Shown here: piece after piece, positions 1-9,866 of the stretch
How the letters are laid out: each line of letters starts with the position of its first letter
Numbering within the stretch: the first letter of the stretch is position 1
Assembly: GCF_029888045.1 (NCBI RefSeq)
Contig: NZ_JARXRN010000027.1
Location: 1 to 64,000, forward strand
DNA from: Luteimonas rhizosphaericola
Lineage (GTDB): Bacteria > Pseudomonadota > Gammaproteobacteria > Xanthomonadales > Xanthomonadaceae
Length of the DNA: 64,000 nucleotides
Direction of reading: 5' to 3'
Translations under genes and position numbers: made by a program
Notes under the pieces: model-generated
What the model was told of the DNA's origin: nothing
Seen by the model: the letters and a program-made list of their open reading frames with translations, nothing else
The model's database searches: none

Positions 1-480
1 GAGCGCCAGATCACGAACGTGGCGGCGGGCACGGAAGGCACCGATGCGGTGAACGTGGACCAGCTGGAGGAGGCCACGGCGAGCAACCGCTACTTCCAGG
101 CCACGGGCAACGATGCCGATCCGAGCGACGACGTCGGCGCGTATGCCGAGGGCGCGTACGCCACGGCGTCGGGCGAAGCGGCCAATGCCTACGGCGACGG
201 CGCCTCGGCCTACGGCAGCGGTGCGTATGCCGAAGGCCAGAACGCGACGGCCTCGGGCTACAACGCGACCGCGGTGGCTGACGGCGCCACGGCGGTGGGC
301 GGCAGCCTGTACTACGAGGACCCGGACACGGGCGAGGTGCTGCTGGACCAGACCACGACCGCGTCGGAAGTGGGCGCGAGCGCGTTCGGCGCCGGAGCGC
401 AGGCCAACGGCGCGTTCAGCACCGCCAGCGGCGCGGCGGCTTCCGCCGACGGGCTGCAAGCCTCGGCGTACGGCTACAGC
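1..480 (+). repeat. Adhesin module A, copy 1
   Basis: This segment recurs at 1954-2433 with an offset of 1,953 bp and very few substitutions. It starts at the neck (ERQITNV) and covers the head block with RYFQATGNDADPSDD and GSLYYEDP. Copy and original stay in the same frame, so this is an in-frame segmental duplication of the adhesin passenger. Confidence 0.9.
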
Positions 481-3400
481 GCCACCGCGAGTTCTGACGC
501 ATCCAGCGCGCTTGGCGCCTTCAGCGAAGCCACCGGCGGCTTCGCCACGGCAGTGGGCTACGGCAGCGTGGCCAGCGGCGACTACGGCCTGGCGGTCGGC
601 GGCATCGCCGACTACGGCGACCTGCTGATCGGGTTCCCGGGCCTGATCCTGCAGACCACCGAGGCGAGCGGCGTGGCCGCGACCGCGATCGGCAACGGCG
701 CGTGGGCGACCGACATCGGCGCGACCGCCGTGGGCACCCTGGCCGAGGCCACGGGCGTGCAGACGACCTCGCTGGGCACCCTGGCGTATGCGACCGCCGA
801 CGGCGCGACCGCGCTGGGCAGCGGTTCGTCGAGCAGCGGCGTGGACTCCACCGCGGTGGGCTTCCTGGCCGGCGCGAGCGGCGAGAACAGCGTGGCCCTG
901 GGTGCGAACTCGGAAGCCGACCGCGACAACACCGTATCGGTGGGCGCGGCCGGATCCGAGCGCCAGATCACCAACGTCGCCGCAGGCACCGAAGCCACCG
1001 ACGCGGTGAACGTGGAGCAGCTCGAAGCGGTGACCGGCGACACGCGCTACTTCGCCGCCAGCGGTGGCGAGGGCAGTGACAACGCCGCATACGTGGAAGG
1101 CGAGTACGCGACCGCGTCGGGCGAGTCGGCCACGGCGACCGGGCAGGGCGCCTCGGCCTACGGCAGCGGCGCGTTCGCGCTGGCCGACACCGCGACCGCG
1201 GTGGGCTTCAACGCGGTGGCCGACCAGGCCAGCGCGCTGGCGGTGGGCGCCTCGTCCTCGGCGTTGGGCGAGTACGCCGTGGCCGTGGGCAGCGAGAGCG
1301 TGGCCGAGGGCTTCGCCGCGACCGCGACCGGTGCGGGGGCGATGGCCAGCGGCGAAGGCGCGACGGCGGCGGGTGCACTGTCGACGGCAAGCGGCGTGGA
1401 GTCGACCGCGGTGGGCGCGTTCGCCGAAGCCACGGGCGAACTGGCCACGGCGGCCGGCGCCGAGAGCGTGGCCTCGGGCAGCGAGTCCTCGGCGTTCGGC
1501 GCCCTGGCCTCGGCCTCGGACGACTACGCCACGGCCGTGGGCGGCCGCGCGGAGGCGTCGGGGTTCAACAGCACCTCGGTGGGCAGCTGGAGCGCGGCGT
1601 CGGGCTACAACGCCACGGCGCTGGGCGCCGATGCGGTGGCGGCCGGCGACGACAGCGTGGCGGTGGGCCAGTCGGCGCAGGCGACCGGCGCGGAGAGCGT
1701 GGCGGTGGGCGGCAGCTCGTTCCTGGGACTGTTCCCGACCGAGGCCTCGGGCGACTACTCGACGGCGGTGGGCGCGGGCGCCTGGGCGACCGGCACCAAC
1801 GCCACCGCGCTGGGCAACTTCGCCACGGCAGAAGGCGAGGACAGCACCGCGCTGGGCGCGGGCAGCTACGCCAGCGCCAGCAATGCGGTGGCGCTGGGCG
1901 CGGGGTCGGAAGCCGACCGCGACAACAGCGTGTCGGTGGGCGCGGCAGGTGAAGAGCGCCAGATCACGAACGTGGCGGCGGCCACGGAAGCGACCGACGC
2001 GGTGAACCTGGGCCAGCTGGAAGAGGCCACGGCGAGCAACCGCTACTTCCAGGCGACCGGCAACGATGCCGATCCGAGCGACGACGTCGGCGCGTATGCC
2101 GAGGGCGCGTACGCCACGGCCTCGGGTGAAGCGGCGAACGCCTACGGCGACGGCGCCTCGGCCTACGGCAGCGGTGCGTATGCCGAAGGCCAGAACGCGA
2201 CGGCGTCGGGCTACAACGCGACCGCGGTGGCCGACGGCGCCACGGCGGTGGGCGGCAGCCTGTACTACGAGGACCCGACCACGGGCGAGGTGCTGCTGGA
2301 CCAGACCACGACCGCGTCGGAAGTGGGCGCGAGCGCGTTCGGCGCCGGCGCGCAGGCCAACGGTGCGTTCAGCACCGCCAGCGGCGCGGCGGCCACGGCC
2401 GATGGGCTGCAGGCGACGGCGATCGGCTACAGCAGCGTCGCCTCCGCAACCGCGACCACGAGCCTGGGCGGCTTTGCCGAGGCCACCGGGGAGTTCTCCA
2501 CCGCGCTGGGCTACGGCGCCGCGGCGAGCAACACCCGGACCACCGCCGTCGGCATTTCGTCCACGGCCAGTGGCCTCAACGCCACTGCGGTCGGCAACAC
2601 CGCGACCGCCAGCGGGAATGCAAGCGTGGCGATGGGCACCAGCGCCAGCGCGAGCGGGCTCAACGCGACCGCGATCGGCGGGTCGTCGCGCTCGTCGGCC
2701 GACAACACCACGTCCGTGGGCCAGCTGGCCTGGGCGACGGCCGCCGGCGGCACCGCGATCGGTCGCGATTCGTATGTCTACGGCGCAGGCGTGAACGCGA
2801 CCGCGATCGGCCTCAATGCCTGGGCGAACGGCGCCAGCAGCGTCGCGCTGGGTGCCGGCGCACGGGCGACCGAGGCCAACGTGGTCTCGGTGGGCAACGG
2901 TACCGGCGGTACCCACCCGGCGACGCGCCGCATCGTCAATGTCAGCGATGGCGTGGCGGCCAGCGACGCGGCCACGGTCGGCCAGCTGGAAGCGGCCACC
3001 GGAGACACGCGCTACTTCGCCGCGTCCGGCGGAGCCGACAGCGACAACGCTGCGTATGTCGACGGCGACTACGCGACGGCGTCGGGTGAATCGGCCACGG
3101 CCGAAGGCGAAGGCGCATCGGCCTACGGCAGCGGCGCGTTCGCCCTTGCCGACGGCAGCACGGCGGTCGGCTTCAACGCCGTGGCCGACCAGGCCGGCGC
3201 GGTGGCCGTGGGCAGCGGCGCCGCCGCGCTCACGGACGGCGCCGTGGCGATCGGCGAAGGCGCCGTGGCTGAGGCCGACAACAGTGTCGCGCTCGGCCAG
3301 GGCTCGATCGCGGACCGTGCCGACAGCGTGTCGGTGGGCAGCGAGGGCAGCGAACGCCAGATCACCAACGTGGCCAATGGCCGCGTGGCGCTCGGCAGCA

Positions 3401-4335
3401 CGGATGCGGTGACCGGCGGGCAGATGTACGACGCGCTCGACAGTGCCGCCCAGGTCATCGGCGGCGGCAGCGAGGTGACCGCGTTCGGCACGCTGTCCGC
3501 GCCGGCCTTCATGATCCAGGGCAGCACCTACTTCAGCGTCGGCGACGCCTTCGGTGCGGTGGATGCCCAGATCAGCCTGATCGACGGGCGCCTGACCGCG
3601 CTCGAGGGTGCGTCCTCGGCCAGTGCCTCGACCGCCTCCACGGCGTCGAGCGGGCGTCGACTCGGCGATGGCGGCAACGCTGGTGGCAACGCGACCGCCG
3701 GAGGCGGCAACGTGGCCGGCGGCGGCGCGAATGGTCCGGCGGTCCAGACCCCGGCCACCGCCACCGCGGTGGGTGCGGGCGCCTCGGCGACCCAGCCGAC
3801 CGCCACCGCGATCGGCGACGGCGCCGTCGCCAGCGCGGAAGGGTCGGTCGCGCTCGGCCAGGGATCGGTCGCGGACCGCGCCAACACCGTCTCGGTGGGC
3901 AGCGCGGGCAACGAGCGGCAGGTCACCAACGTCGCGGCGGGCACCCAGGACACGGATGCGGTCAACGTCGCCCAGCTCGAGTCCACCGCCACCGAGGCCG
4001 TGAACACCGCCAACGCCTATACCGACCAGCGCTTCGACGCCTGGAGCGACAGCTTCTCGGCCTACCAGACCGAACTCGAGCAGCGCTTCACCGACCAGGA
4101 CCGTCGCATCGACCGCCAGGGCGCGATGGGCGCGGCAATGCTGAACATGGCCACCAGCGCGGCCGGCATCCGCACCCAGAACCGGGTGGGCGTGGGCGTG
4201 GGCTTCCAGGGCGGCCAGAGCGCGCTCTCGCTGGGCTACCAGCGTGCGCTCAGCGACCGGGCGACGATCACCGTCGGCGGCGCGTTCAGCGGCGACGAGA
4301 AGTCGGTGGGCGTCGGCGCGGGCTTCGGCTGGTGA
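1..4335 (+). CDS. Trimeric autotransporter adhesin (YadA-like), 5' end outside window
   Basis: The reading frame is open from base 1, so the gene begins upstream; at least 1,444 residues are visible. Most of the protein is YadA-head repeats (ATAxGxxAxA / SVALGxxSxA) broken by neck modules of the form DRxNTVSVGxxGxERQITNVAAGTxxTDAVNVxQLE. The last ~100 residues are a short coiled coil (around SAYQTELEQRFTDQDRRIDRQ) and a YadA-type beta-barrel anchor ending in Gly-Phe-Gly-Trp. Such proteins trimerise, insert the C-terminal barrel into the outer membrane and display the stalk and head for adhesion or autoaggregation (family knowledge). The passenger contains large near-identical duplications (separate entries). 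A perfect hairpin follows the stop codon. Confidence 0.93.
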   Translation, partial: ERQITNVAAGTEGTDAVNVDQLEEATASNRYFQATGNDADPSDDVGAYAEGAYATASGEAANAYGDGASAYGSGAYAEGQNATASGYNATAVADGATAVGGSLYYEDPDTGEVLLDQTTTASEVGASAFGAGAQANGAFSTASGAAASADGLQASAYGYSATASSDASSALGAFSEATGGFATAVGYGSVASGDYGLAVGGIADYGDLLIGFPGLILQTTEASGVAATAIGNGAWATDIGATAVGTLAEATGVQTTSLGTLAYATADGATALGSGSSSSGVDSTAVGFLAGASGENSVALGANSEADRDNTVSVGAAGSERQITNVAAGTEATDAVNVEQLEAVTGDTRYFAASGGEGSDNAAYVEGEYATASGESATATGQGASAYGSGAFALADTATAVGFNAVADQASALAVGASSSALGEYAVAVGSESVAEGFAATATGAGAMASGEGATAAGALSTASGVESTAVGAFAEATGELATAAGAESVASGSESSAFGALASASDDYATAVGGRAEASGFNSTSVGSWSAASGYNATALGADAVAAGDDSVAVGQSAQATGAESVAVGGSSFLGLFPTEASGDYSTAVGAGAWATGTNATALGNFATAEGEDSTALGAGSYASASNAVALGAGSEADRDNSVSVGAAGEERQITNVAAATEATDAVNLGQLEEATASNRYFQATGNDADPSDDVGAYAEGAYATASGEAANAYGDGASAYGSGAYAEGQNATASGYNATAVADGATAVGGSLYYEDPTTGEVLLDQTTTASEVGASAFGAGAQANGAFSTASGAAATADGLQATAIGYSSVASATATTSLGGFAEATGEFSTALGYGAAASNTRTTAVGISSTASGLNATAVGNTATASGNASVAMGTSASASGLNATAIGGSSRSSADNTTSVGQLAWATAAGGTAIGRDSYVYGAGVNATAIGLNAWANGASSVALGAGARATEANVVSVGNGTGGTHPATRRIVNVSDGVAASDAATVGQLEAATGDTRYFAASGGADSDNAAYVDGDYATASGESATAEGEGASAYGSGAFALADGSTAVGFNAVADQAGAVAVGSGAAALTDGAVAIGEGAVAEADNSVALGQGSIADRADSVSVGSEGSERQITNVANGRVALGSTDAVTGGQMYDALDSAAQVIGGGSEVTAFGTLSAPAFMIQGSTYFSVGDAFGAVDAQISLIDGRLTALEGASSASASTASTASSGRRLGDGGNAGGNATAGGGNVAGGGANGPAVQTPATATAVGAGASATQPTATAIGDGAVASAEGSVALGQGSVADRANTVSVGSAGNERQVTNVAAGTQDTDAVNVAQLESTATEAVNTANAYTDQRFDAWSDSFSAYQTELEQRFTDQDRRIDRQGAMGAAMLNMATSAAGIRTQNRVGVGVGFQGGQSALSLGYQRALSDRATITVGGAFSGDEKSVGVGAGFGW
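1024..1220 (+). repeat. Adhesin module B, copy 1
   Basis: Encodes the block around TGDTRYFAASGG, GEYATASGESATA and ASAYGSGAFALAD. It is repeated at 2988-3184. Together with module A the visible passenger has an A-B-A-B order. Confidence 0.8.
1954..2433 (+). repeat. Adhesin module A, copy 2
   Basis: Second copy of the block at 1-480. The two stay nearly identical until about 433 and 2386, then drift. The low divergence suggests a recent duplication or gene conversion within the gene. Confidence 0.9.
2988..3184 (+). repeat. Adhesin module B, copy 2
   Basis: Second copy of module B, offset 1,964 bp from copy 1 and more diverged at synonymous sites than the two A copies. Confidence 0.8.
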
Positions 4336-4340
4336 TCCAC

Positions 4341-4376
4341 CGCGGACGGCGGGCGCCGCGCGTGCCCGCCGTCCGC
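4341..4376 (+). terminator. Strong hairpin after the adhesin gene
   Basis: A perfect inverted repeat (stem cgcggacggcgggc, 14 bp, loop of 8) starts 5 bp after the stop codon. There is no T-run behind it, so intrinsic termination is less certain than the hairpin itself. Confidence 0.6.
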
Positions 4377-4533
4377 GACACGACACACGGTTCACGCGGC
4401 GCGCGCATGCGCATCCGTCTCCCGCGCGAATCGCTCGGAACAGTTCCATTGCAGCAGACGGTTTTCGCGGTGCGCTCGTGTTGAACGTGCCGTCCATGTG
4501 CGAGTCGATCCATGTAGCCAGAGAGGGCAATCC

Positions 4534-6462
4534 ATGAGCAAGCGCAACATCCTCCCCTGCACCCTTGCCGTCGCCGTGATCGCGGCCATCGGCGCCACCG
4601 GTGCCACCGCGGGCAAGAAGGCCAAGTTCGCCACCGACACCACCGCGCTGTCGGCGTCGCTCGGCGACCAGCAGCTGTTCCACCGCTTCGTCGTGGAATA
4701 CCGCGACGGCGCGCGCGAGAAGACCGACCGCAACGCCGCCGCCGCCAACGTGACCCGCGCCCTGTCGCGCTCGGGCCTGGCCAAGACCCGTGCCGCCAGC
4801 GCCACCCACCTGCGCAGGCTCGCCACCGGGCAGCACCTGATCAAGGTCTCGCGCAGCCTCGACCGGGTCGAGGCCGACGCGCTGCTGCGACAGCTCAAGG
4901 CCGATCCGAACGTGGTCTCGGTGCGCCCCGACCGCCTGCGCCAGATCGCGCGCGTGCCCAACGTGCAGCCGGCCTACGTGCCGAACGATCCGCTGTTCCA
5001 GGAATACCAGTGGCACATGCGCGCGCCCGACGGCGGCGCCACCTTTGACGGCGGCCCGAACCGCGGAGGCGCGAACGTCTCGGCGGCGTGGGACCTGGCC
5101 GACGGCAACGGCGTGACCATCGCCGTGCTCGACACCGGCATCACCGCGCATCCCGACGTCGACACCTCGCTGGCCGACGCCGGCTACGACTTCATCTCCG
5201 ACGCCTTCGTCTCGGGCCGCGAGACCGACGACCGCGTGCCGGGCGGCTGGGACCTCGGCGACTGGACCATCGGCTACCCGGGCGCCGAAACCTGCCAGCA
5301 GCGCTACAGCTCCTGGCACGGCACCCACGTCGCAGGCACCGCCGGCGCGCAGGCCACCGACAACGGCGTCGGCATGACCGGCGTGGCCTACAACGCCAAC
5401 ATCCTGCCCATCCGCGTGCTCGGCCACTGCGGCGGCTACGACACCGACATCTCCGACGCCATCGTCTGGGCGGCCGGTGGCGAGGTCGAGGGCATGCCGA
5501 TGAACCAGAACCCGGCCCACGTGATCAATCTGAGCCTTGGCGGTTCCGGCGAGTGCACGGCCTACGAGGCCGACGCCATCGCCCAGGCCAACGCGCTCGG
5601 CGCCGTGGTCGTGGTGGCCGCGGGCAACCAGAACGCGAACACGTCGGGCTATTCCCCCGGCAACTGCCCGGGCGTGGTCACCGTGGCCTCCAACGGCGTG
5701 ACCAGCCGCCGCGCGTACTACTCCAACTACGGCGACGGAATCGAGATCGCCGCGCCGGGTGGCGGCGTCTACGCCAACGACGGCAGCAGCGGCGCGCAGA
5801 TCTACGACGGCTTCATCTGGCAAGCGGTCAACCCCAGCGACACCGAGCCGATGCCGGCCGACGAGATCGCGCCCGACGGCTCCAACGGCGGCTACGGTGG
5901 TTCGGCGGGCACCTCGCAGGCGGCGCCGCACGTCGCGGGCGTGGTGGCACTGATGCAGGGCGCGCGGCTGGATGCCGACCTGCCGCTGCTCACGCCGGCC
6001 GAGGTGCTCGAGATCCTGCAGGACACCGCCACCCCGTTCACGGTGGCCCCGTCCGCCTCGCAGCCGATCGGTCCGGGCATCGTCAACGCCGCCGCCGCGG
6101 TGGCCAAGGCGATCGAACCGCCGTGCGAAGTCGACTGCGCGCCGGACGCGACCCCGGTCGTCAACGGCGTGCCGGTGACCGGCCTGTCGGGCACCGCCGG
6201 CAGCGAGAGCCTGTACAGCATCGAGGTGCCGGCAGGCGCATCTGGCCCGCTGAGCATCACCACCCAGGGCGGCAGCGGCGACGTCACCCTGCTGGTGAGC
6301 TTCGACGAGGAGCCGACGGCGGATGCCTACGACTACCGCTCCGCGCGTCCGGGCAACAACGAGACGGTGCGCATCAACGCGCCGCAGGCCGGCACGTACT
6401 ACGTCAAGCTGGTCGCGACCCGCGCGTACAGCAACGTGCGCATGGTCGCCCGCCACAACTGA
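4534..6462 (+). CDS. Secreted subtilisin-like serine protease (S8) with C-terminal PPC domain
   Basis: 642 residues. ATG 4534 is preferred over the upstream GTG 4498 because it follows a purine-rich RBS (agagagg) and begins directly with a signal peptide (MSKRNIL...GATGATAG). An inhibitor-like propeptide follows (about residues 45-145). The catalytic domain then shows Asp200 in VLDTGI, His262 in HGTHVAGT and Ser461 in GTSQAAPH. The last ~90 residues resemble a bacterial pre-peptidase C-terminal (PPC) domain, usually cleaved after export. The gene lies directly before the T2SS operon and ends in its own terminator, so it is a separate unit; being a substrate of that secretion system is my inference. 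Confidence 0.95.
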   Translation: MSKRNILPCTLAVAVIAAIGATGATAGKKAKFATDTTALSASLGDQQLFHRFVVEYRDGAREKTDRNAAAANVTRALSRSGLAKTRAASATHLRRLATGQHLIKVSRSLDRVEADALLRQLKADPNVVSVRPDRLRQIARVPNVQPAYVPNDPLFQEYQWHMRAPDGGATFDGGPNRGGANVSAAWDLADGNGVTIAVLDTGITAHPDVDTSLADAGYDFISDAFVSGRETDDRVPGGWDLGDWTIGYPGAETCQQRYSSWHGTHVAGTAGAQATDNGVGMTGVAYNANILPIRVLGHCGGYDTDISDAIVWAAGGEVEGMPMNQNPAHVINLSLGGSGECTAYEADAIAQANALGAVVVVAAGNQNANTSGYSPGNCPGVVTVASNGVTSRRAYYSNYGDGIEIAAPGGGVYANDGSSGAQIYDGFIWQAVNPSDTEPMPADEIAPDGSNGGYGGSAGTSQAAPHVAGVVALMQGARLDADLPLLTPAEVLEILQDTATPFTVAPSASQPIGPGIVNAAAAVAKAIEPPCEVDCAPDATPVVNGVPVTGLSGTAGSESLYSIEVPAGASGPLSITTQGGSGDVTLLVSFDEEPTADAYDYRSARPGNNETVRINAPQAGTYYVKLVATRAYSNVRMVARHN

Positions 6463-6481
6463 GTGGCACCGGCGTGAACGA

Positions 6482-6509
6482 AGCCCCGGCCGACCGGCCG
6501 GGGCTTTTT
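6482..6509 (+). terminator. Rho-independent terminator after the S8 protease
   Basis: Perfect 10-bp stem agccccggcc / ggccggggct with a 4-nt loop, followed by TTTT. It separates the protease gene from the secretion operon. Confidence 0.92.
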
Positions 6510-6684
6510 CGTGTCCGATGCGCGGCCCGGCCCGGGACGCGATCGGGGAGTGCCGCGGGGTGGCGGCTGCATGCGCGATGAACGCATCGTGGCCGTGATC
6601 CGGTCCGGAGCACCGCGTTGCGCACACCTGTCCAGCGCCGCCGGCCAAGCTGGTAAAGTCGAACCCCCCGACGGATGACCCTGC

Positions 6685-8424
6685 GTGAACGCGATTCCCG
6701 ACCCGGTCGCCAGCGAGCCCGAGGCCCAGACGGCGGAAGACCGCATCCTCGCCGAACTGCTCGCCCGTCAGCAGCTCAAGGACGTGGACCTTGCCCGCGC
6801 GCGGCGCCTGCAGGAGGAAACTGGCGGGGCGATCCTGCAGCTGCTCTCGCGCCTGGGCCTGGTGTCCGAGCGCGACCACGCCGAAGCCTGCGCGCGCGCT
6901 CTCGGGCTGCGCCTGGTCGCGGTCAAGGACCTGCCGGCCGAACCGCCCGAACTGCTGCCCGACGCGCAGCCGCTGAGCGTGCGCTTCCTCAAGCAGTTCC
7001 ACCTGTGCCCGATCGGCGAAAGCCGCGGCCGGCTGGCGCTGCTGATGGCCGATCCGCACGACGACTACGCGCTCGACGCGGTGCGCCTGGCGACCGGCTG
7101 CGAGGTGCAGCCGGTGGTCGGCCTGCGCTCGGAGATCGACGATCTGGTCGAACGCTGGCACGGCCAGGGCCGCAGCGCGATGGGCGCGATCGTCGAGACC
7201 GCCGACGGTGAGGGCGGCGGCGACATGGATGACGTCGAACACCTGCGCGACCTCGCCTCCGAGGCGCCGGTGATCCGGCTGGTGAACCTGGTCATCCAGC
7301 GCGCGGTGGAACTGCGCGCGTCCGACATCCACATCGAGCCGTTCGAGAACCGGCTCAAGGTGCGCTACCGCATCGACGGCGTGCTCGAGGACGGCGAGAG
7401 TCCGCCCGCGAACCTCACCGCCGCGGTGATCAGCCGCATCAAGATCATGGCCAAGCTCAACATCGCCGAGCGCCGCCTGCCGCAGGACGGTCGCATCATG
7501 CTGCGCGTCCAGGGCAAGGAACTCGACCTGCGCGTGAGCACCGTGCCCACCGCGCACGGCGAGAGCGTGGTCATGCGCCTGCTCGACCGCGAGACGGTGG
7601 TGTTCGATTTCCACCGCCTCGGCTTCACCGACGCCTTCCTGCCGCAGTTCCAGAAAGTGCTGGAGCAGCCGCACGGCATCCTGCTGGTCACCGGCCCCAC
7701 CGGCTCGGGCAAGACCACCACGCTGTACACGGCGCTTTCCAAGCTCAACACGCCGGACGTGAAGATCATCACGGTCGAGGACCCGGTCGAATACCAGATC
7801 GAGGGCATCAACCAGATCCAGGCCAAGCCGCAGATCGGGCTCGACTTCGCGCATGCCCTGCGCAGCATCGTGCGCCAGGACCCGGACATCATCATGATCG
7901 GCGAGATGCGCGACCTGGAAACCGCGCGTATCGCCATCCAGTCCGCGCTCACCGGCCACCTGGTGCTGTCGACCCTGCACACCAACAATGCCGCCGGCGG
8001 CATCACCCGCATGCTCGACATGGGGGTGGAGGACTACCTGCTCACTTCCACCGTCAACGGCATCCTCGCCCAGCGCCTGGTGCGCCGGCTGGAGCCGACG
8101 CACGCGGAGAAGTACCCGGCCTCGCCCGAGGAGATCGAGAAGTTCGGCCTGAGAAGGCTGCAGCCGCAGGGCGAGATCTTCCTGTACCGGCCGCGCGGCT
8201 CCGCGATCGCGCCGACCGGCTACCTCGGCCGCACCACGATCCTCGAGTTCCTGGTGATGAACGACGAGCTGCGCCGCGCGGTGATGCGCCATGCCGGCAT
8301 GGGCGAGCTGGAACAGCTCGCGCGCCAGCACGGCATGCGCACCATGTACGAGGACGGCATCGCCAAGGCGCTGGCGGGCGTGACCACGATCGAGGAAGTG
8401 CTGCGGGTGACGGAGGAAGCGTGA
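6685..8424 (+). CDS. gspE: Type II secretion ATPase GspE (XpsE)
   Basis: 579 residues, GTG start. The N-terminal N1E-type domain (about 1-150) in this family binds GspL. The C-terminal part is the secretion ATPase with Walker A GPTGSGKTTT (Lys343), Walker B IIMIGEMRD and a His box. It powers pseudopilus assembly from the cytoplasm. The CxxC-(~29)-CxxC zinc subdomain common in GspE is absent: the stretch between LVRRLEPTH and GYLGRTTI contains no cysteine. It is the first gene of the E-to-D operon; 151 bp separate it from gspF. Confidence 0.97.
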   Translation: MNAIPDPVASEPEAQTAEDRILAELLARQQLKDVDLARARRLQEETGGAILQLLSRLGLVSERDHAEACARALGLRLVAVKDLPAEPPELLPDAQPLSVRFLKQFHLCPIGESRGRLALLMADPHDDYALDAVRLATGCEVQPVVGLRSEIDDLVERWHGQGRSAMGAIVETADGEGGGDMDDVEHLRDLASEAPVIRLVNLVIQRAVELRASDIHIEPFENRLKVRYRIDGVLEDGESPPANLTAAVISRIKIMAKLNIAERRLPQDGRIMLRVQGKELDLRVSTVPTAHGESVVMRLLDRETVVFDFHRLGFTDAFLPQFQKVLEQPHGILLVTGPTGSGKTTTLYTALSKLNTPDVKIITVEDPVEYQIEGINQIQAKPQIGLDFAHALRSIVRQDPDIIMIGEMRDLETARIAIQSALTGHLVLSTLHTNNAAGGITRMLDMGVEDYLLTSTVNGILAQRLVRRLEPTHAEKYPASPEEIEKFGLRRLQPQGEIFLYRPRGSAIAPTGYLGRTTILEFLVMNDELRRAVMRHAGMGELEQLARQHGMRTMYEDGIAKALAGVTTIEEVLRVTEEA

Positions 8425-8575
8425 CGCGCCGGCTCGCCCGTTCCGCGTGCGTCAACGGCCGCCTGTCTCGCTGCGTACGGGCTAGCCGCACGCATCGCTC
8501 GGGTGCGCTGCCCGCCACGGCAACTGCCGATCGCCGGTCTTCCTGTCCGCCCGTGCAGCGCGGATCGCGTCGCTG

Positions 8576-9793
8576 ATGCCGCTGTACCGCTACAAGGCGC
8601 TCAACACGCGCGGCGAGACGCTCGAAGGCCAGATGGAAGCGGCCAGCGACAGCGAGGTCGCGCTGCGCCTGCAGGAGCTCGGCCACCTTCCCGTCGAGGC
8701 CCGGCTGGCGAGCGAAGGCGGCGGTGGCACGACGTGGCGTTCGCTGTTCCGGGCCAGCCCCTTCGCGGGCCAGCGCCTGGTCCAGTTCACCCAGCAGCTG
8801 GCGACCCTGCTCGGCGCAGGGCAGCCGCTCGACCGTGCGCTGACCATCCTGCTGGAACTTCCCGAGGAACCGGCCGCCAAGCGCACCATCGCCGAAGTGC
8901 GCGACGCGGTGCGCAGTGGCACCGCCCTGTCGACCGCGCTCGAGCGCCAGCACGGCACCTTCTCGCGCCTGTACATCAACATGGTGCGCGCCGGCGAGGC
9001 GGGGGGCAGCCTTGAGGAAACCCTGCAGCGCCTGGCCGACTATCTCGAGCGCAGCCGGCTGCTGCGCGGCCGCGTCATCAACGCCCTGATCTACCCGGCC
9101 ATCCTGGTGGTGATGGTGGCGCTGTCGCTGATGTTCCTGCTCGGCTACGTGGTGCCGCAGTTCGCGGCGATGTACGAGAGTCTCGACGCGCCGCTGCCGC
9201 TGTTCACGAAGATCGTGCTGGCGCTCGGCCTGTTCGTGCGCGACTGGTGGATCGTGCTGCTGGTGGTGCCCGCGCTGGCGCTGTGGTGGCTCGACCGCCG
9301 GCTGCGCGATCCCGTCTTCCGTACCCGCTTCGACGGCTGGCTGCTGCGGCGCAAGCTGGTGGGCACGATGGCGGCGCGGCTGGAGACCGCGCGCCTGGCC
9401 CGCACCCTGGGCACCCTGCTGCGCAATGGCGTGCCGCTGATGTCGGCGCTGGGCATCGGGCGCACCGTGGTGGGGAACCGGGTGCTCGCCGCGGATGTCG
9501 AAGCGGCGGCCGAGGAGGTCAAGAACGGCGTCGGGCTCTCGACCGCGCTGGCGCGGGGCAAGCGCTTCCCGCGGCTGGCGCTGCAGATGGTGCAGGTGGG
9601 CGAGGAATCCGGCGCGCTGGATACCATGCTGCTCAAGACCGCCGACACCTTCGAGCAGGAGACCGGCCAGGCGCTCGACCGCCTGCTGGCGGCGCTGGTG
9701 CCGGCGATCACCATGCTGCTCGCGCTGGTGGTGATGGTCGTGATCCTCGCGGTGCTGGTGCCGATCTACGACCTGACCAACGTGATCGGGTGA
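8576..9793 (+). CDS. gspF: Type II secretion inner-membrane platform protein GspF
   Basis: 405 residues with the family start MPLYRYKALNTRGE. Two T2SS F domains (about 70-190 and 270-395) are separated and followed by hydrophobic segments: AILVVMVALSLMFLLGYVV, an Ile/Val/Leu-rich stretch around residue 225, and a C-terminal TM rich in Val/Leu. GspF is the polytopic platform protein that couples GspE to pseudopilin assembly. No internal anomaly was seen. Confidence 0.97.
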   Translation: MPLYRYKALNTRGETLEGQMEAASDSEVALRLQELGHLPVEARLASEGGGGTTWRSLFRASPFAGQRLVQFTQQLATLLGAGQPLDRALTILLELPEEPAAKRTIAEVRDAVRSGTALSTALERQHGTFSRLYINMVRAGEAGGSLEETLQRLADYLERSRLLRGRVINALIYPAILVVMVALSLMFLLGYVVPQFAAMYESLDAPLPLFTKIVLALGLFVRDWWIVLLVVPALALWWLDRRLRDPVFRTRFDGWLLRRKLVGTMAARLETARLARTLGTLLRNGVPLMSALGIGRTVVGNRVLAADVEAAAEEVKNGVGLSTALARGKRFPRLALQMVQVGEESGALDTMLLKTADTFEQETGQALDRLLAALVPAITMLLALVVMVVILAVLVPIYDLTNVIG

Positions 9794-9866
9794 GGCGGCC
9801 CGAACGAGGATTCATGCGCGGCGCGCGATGATGCGTGTCGCGATACACGAAATGGAGAAAGCGGAC

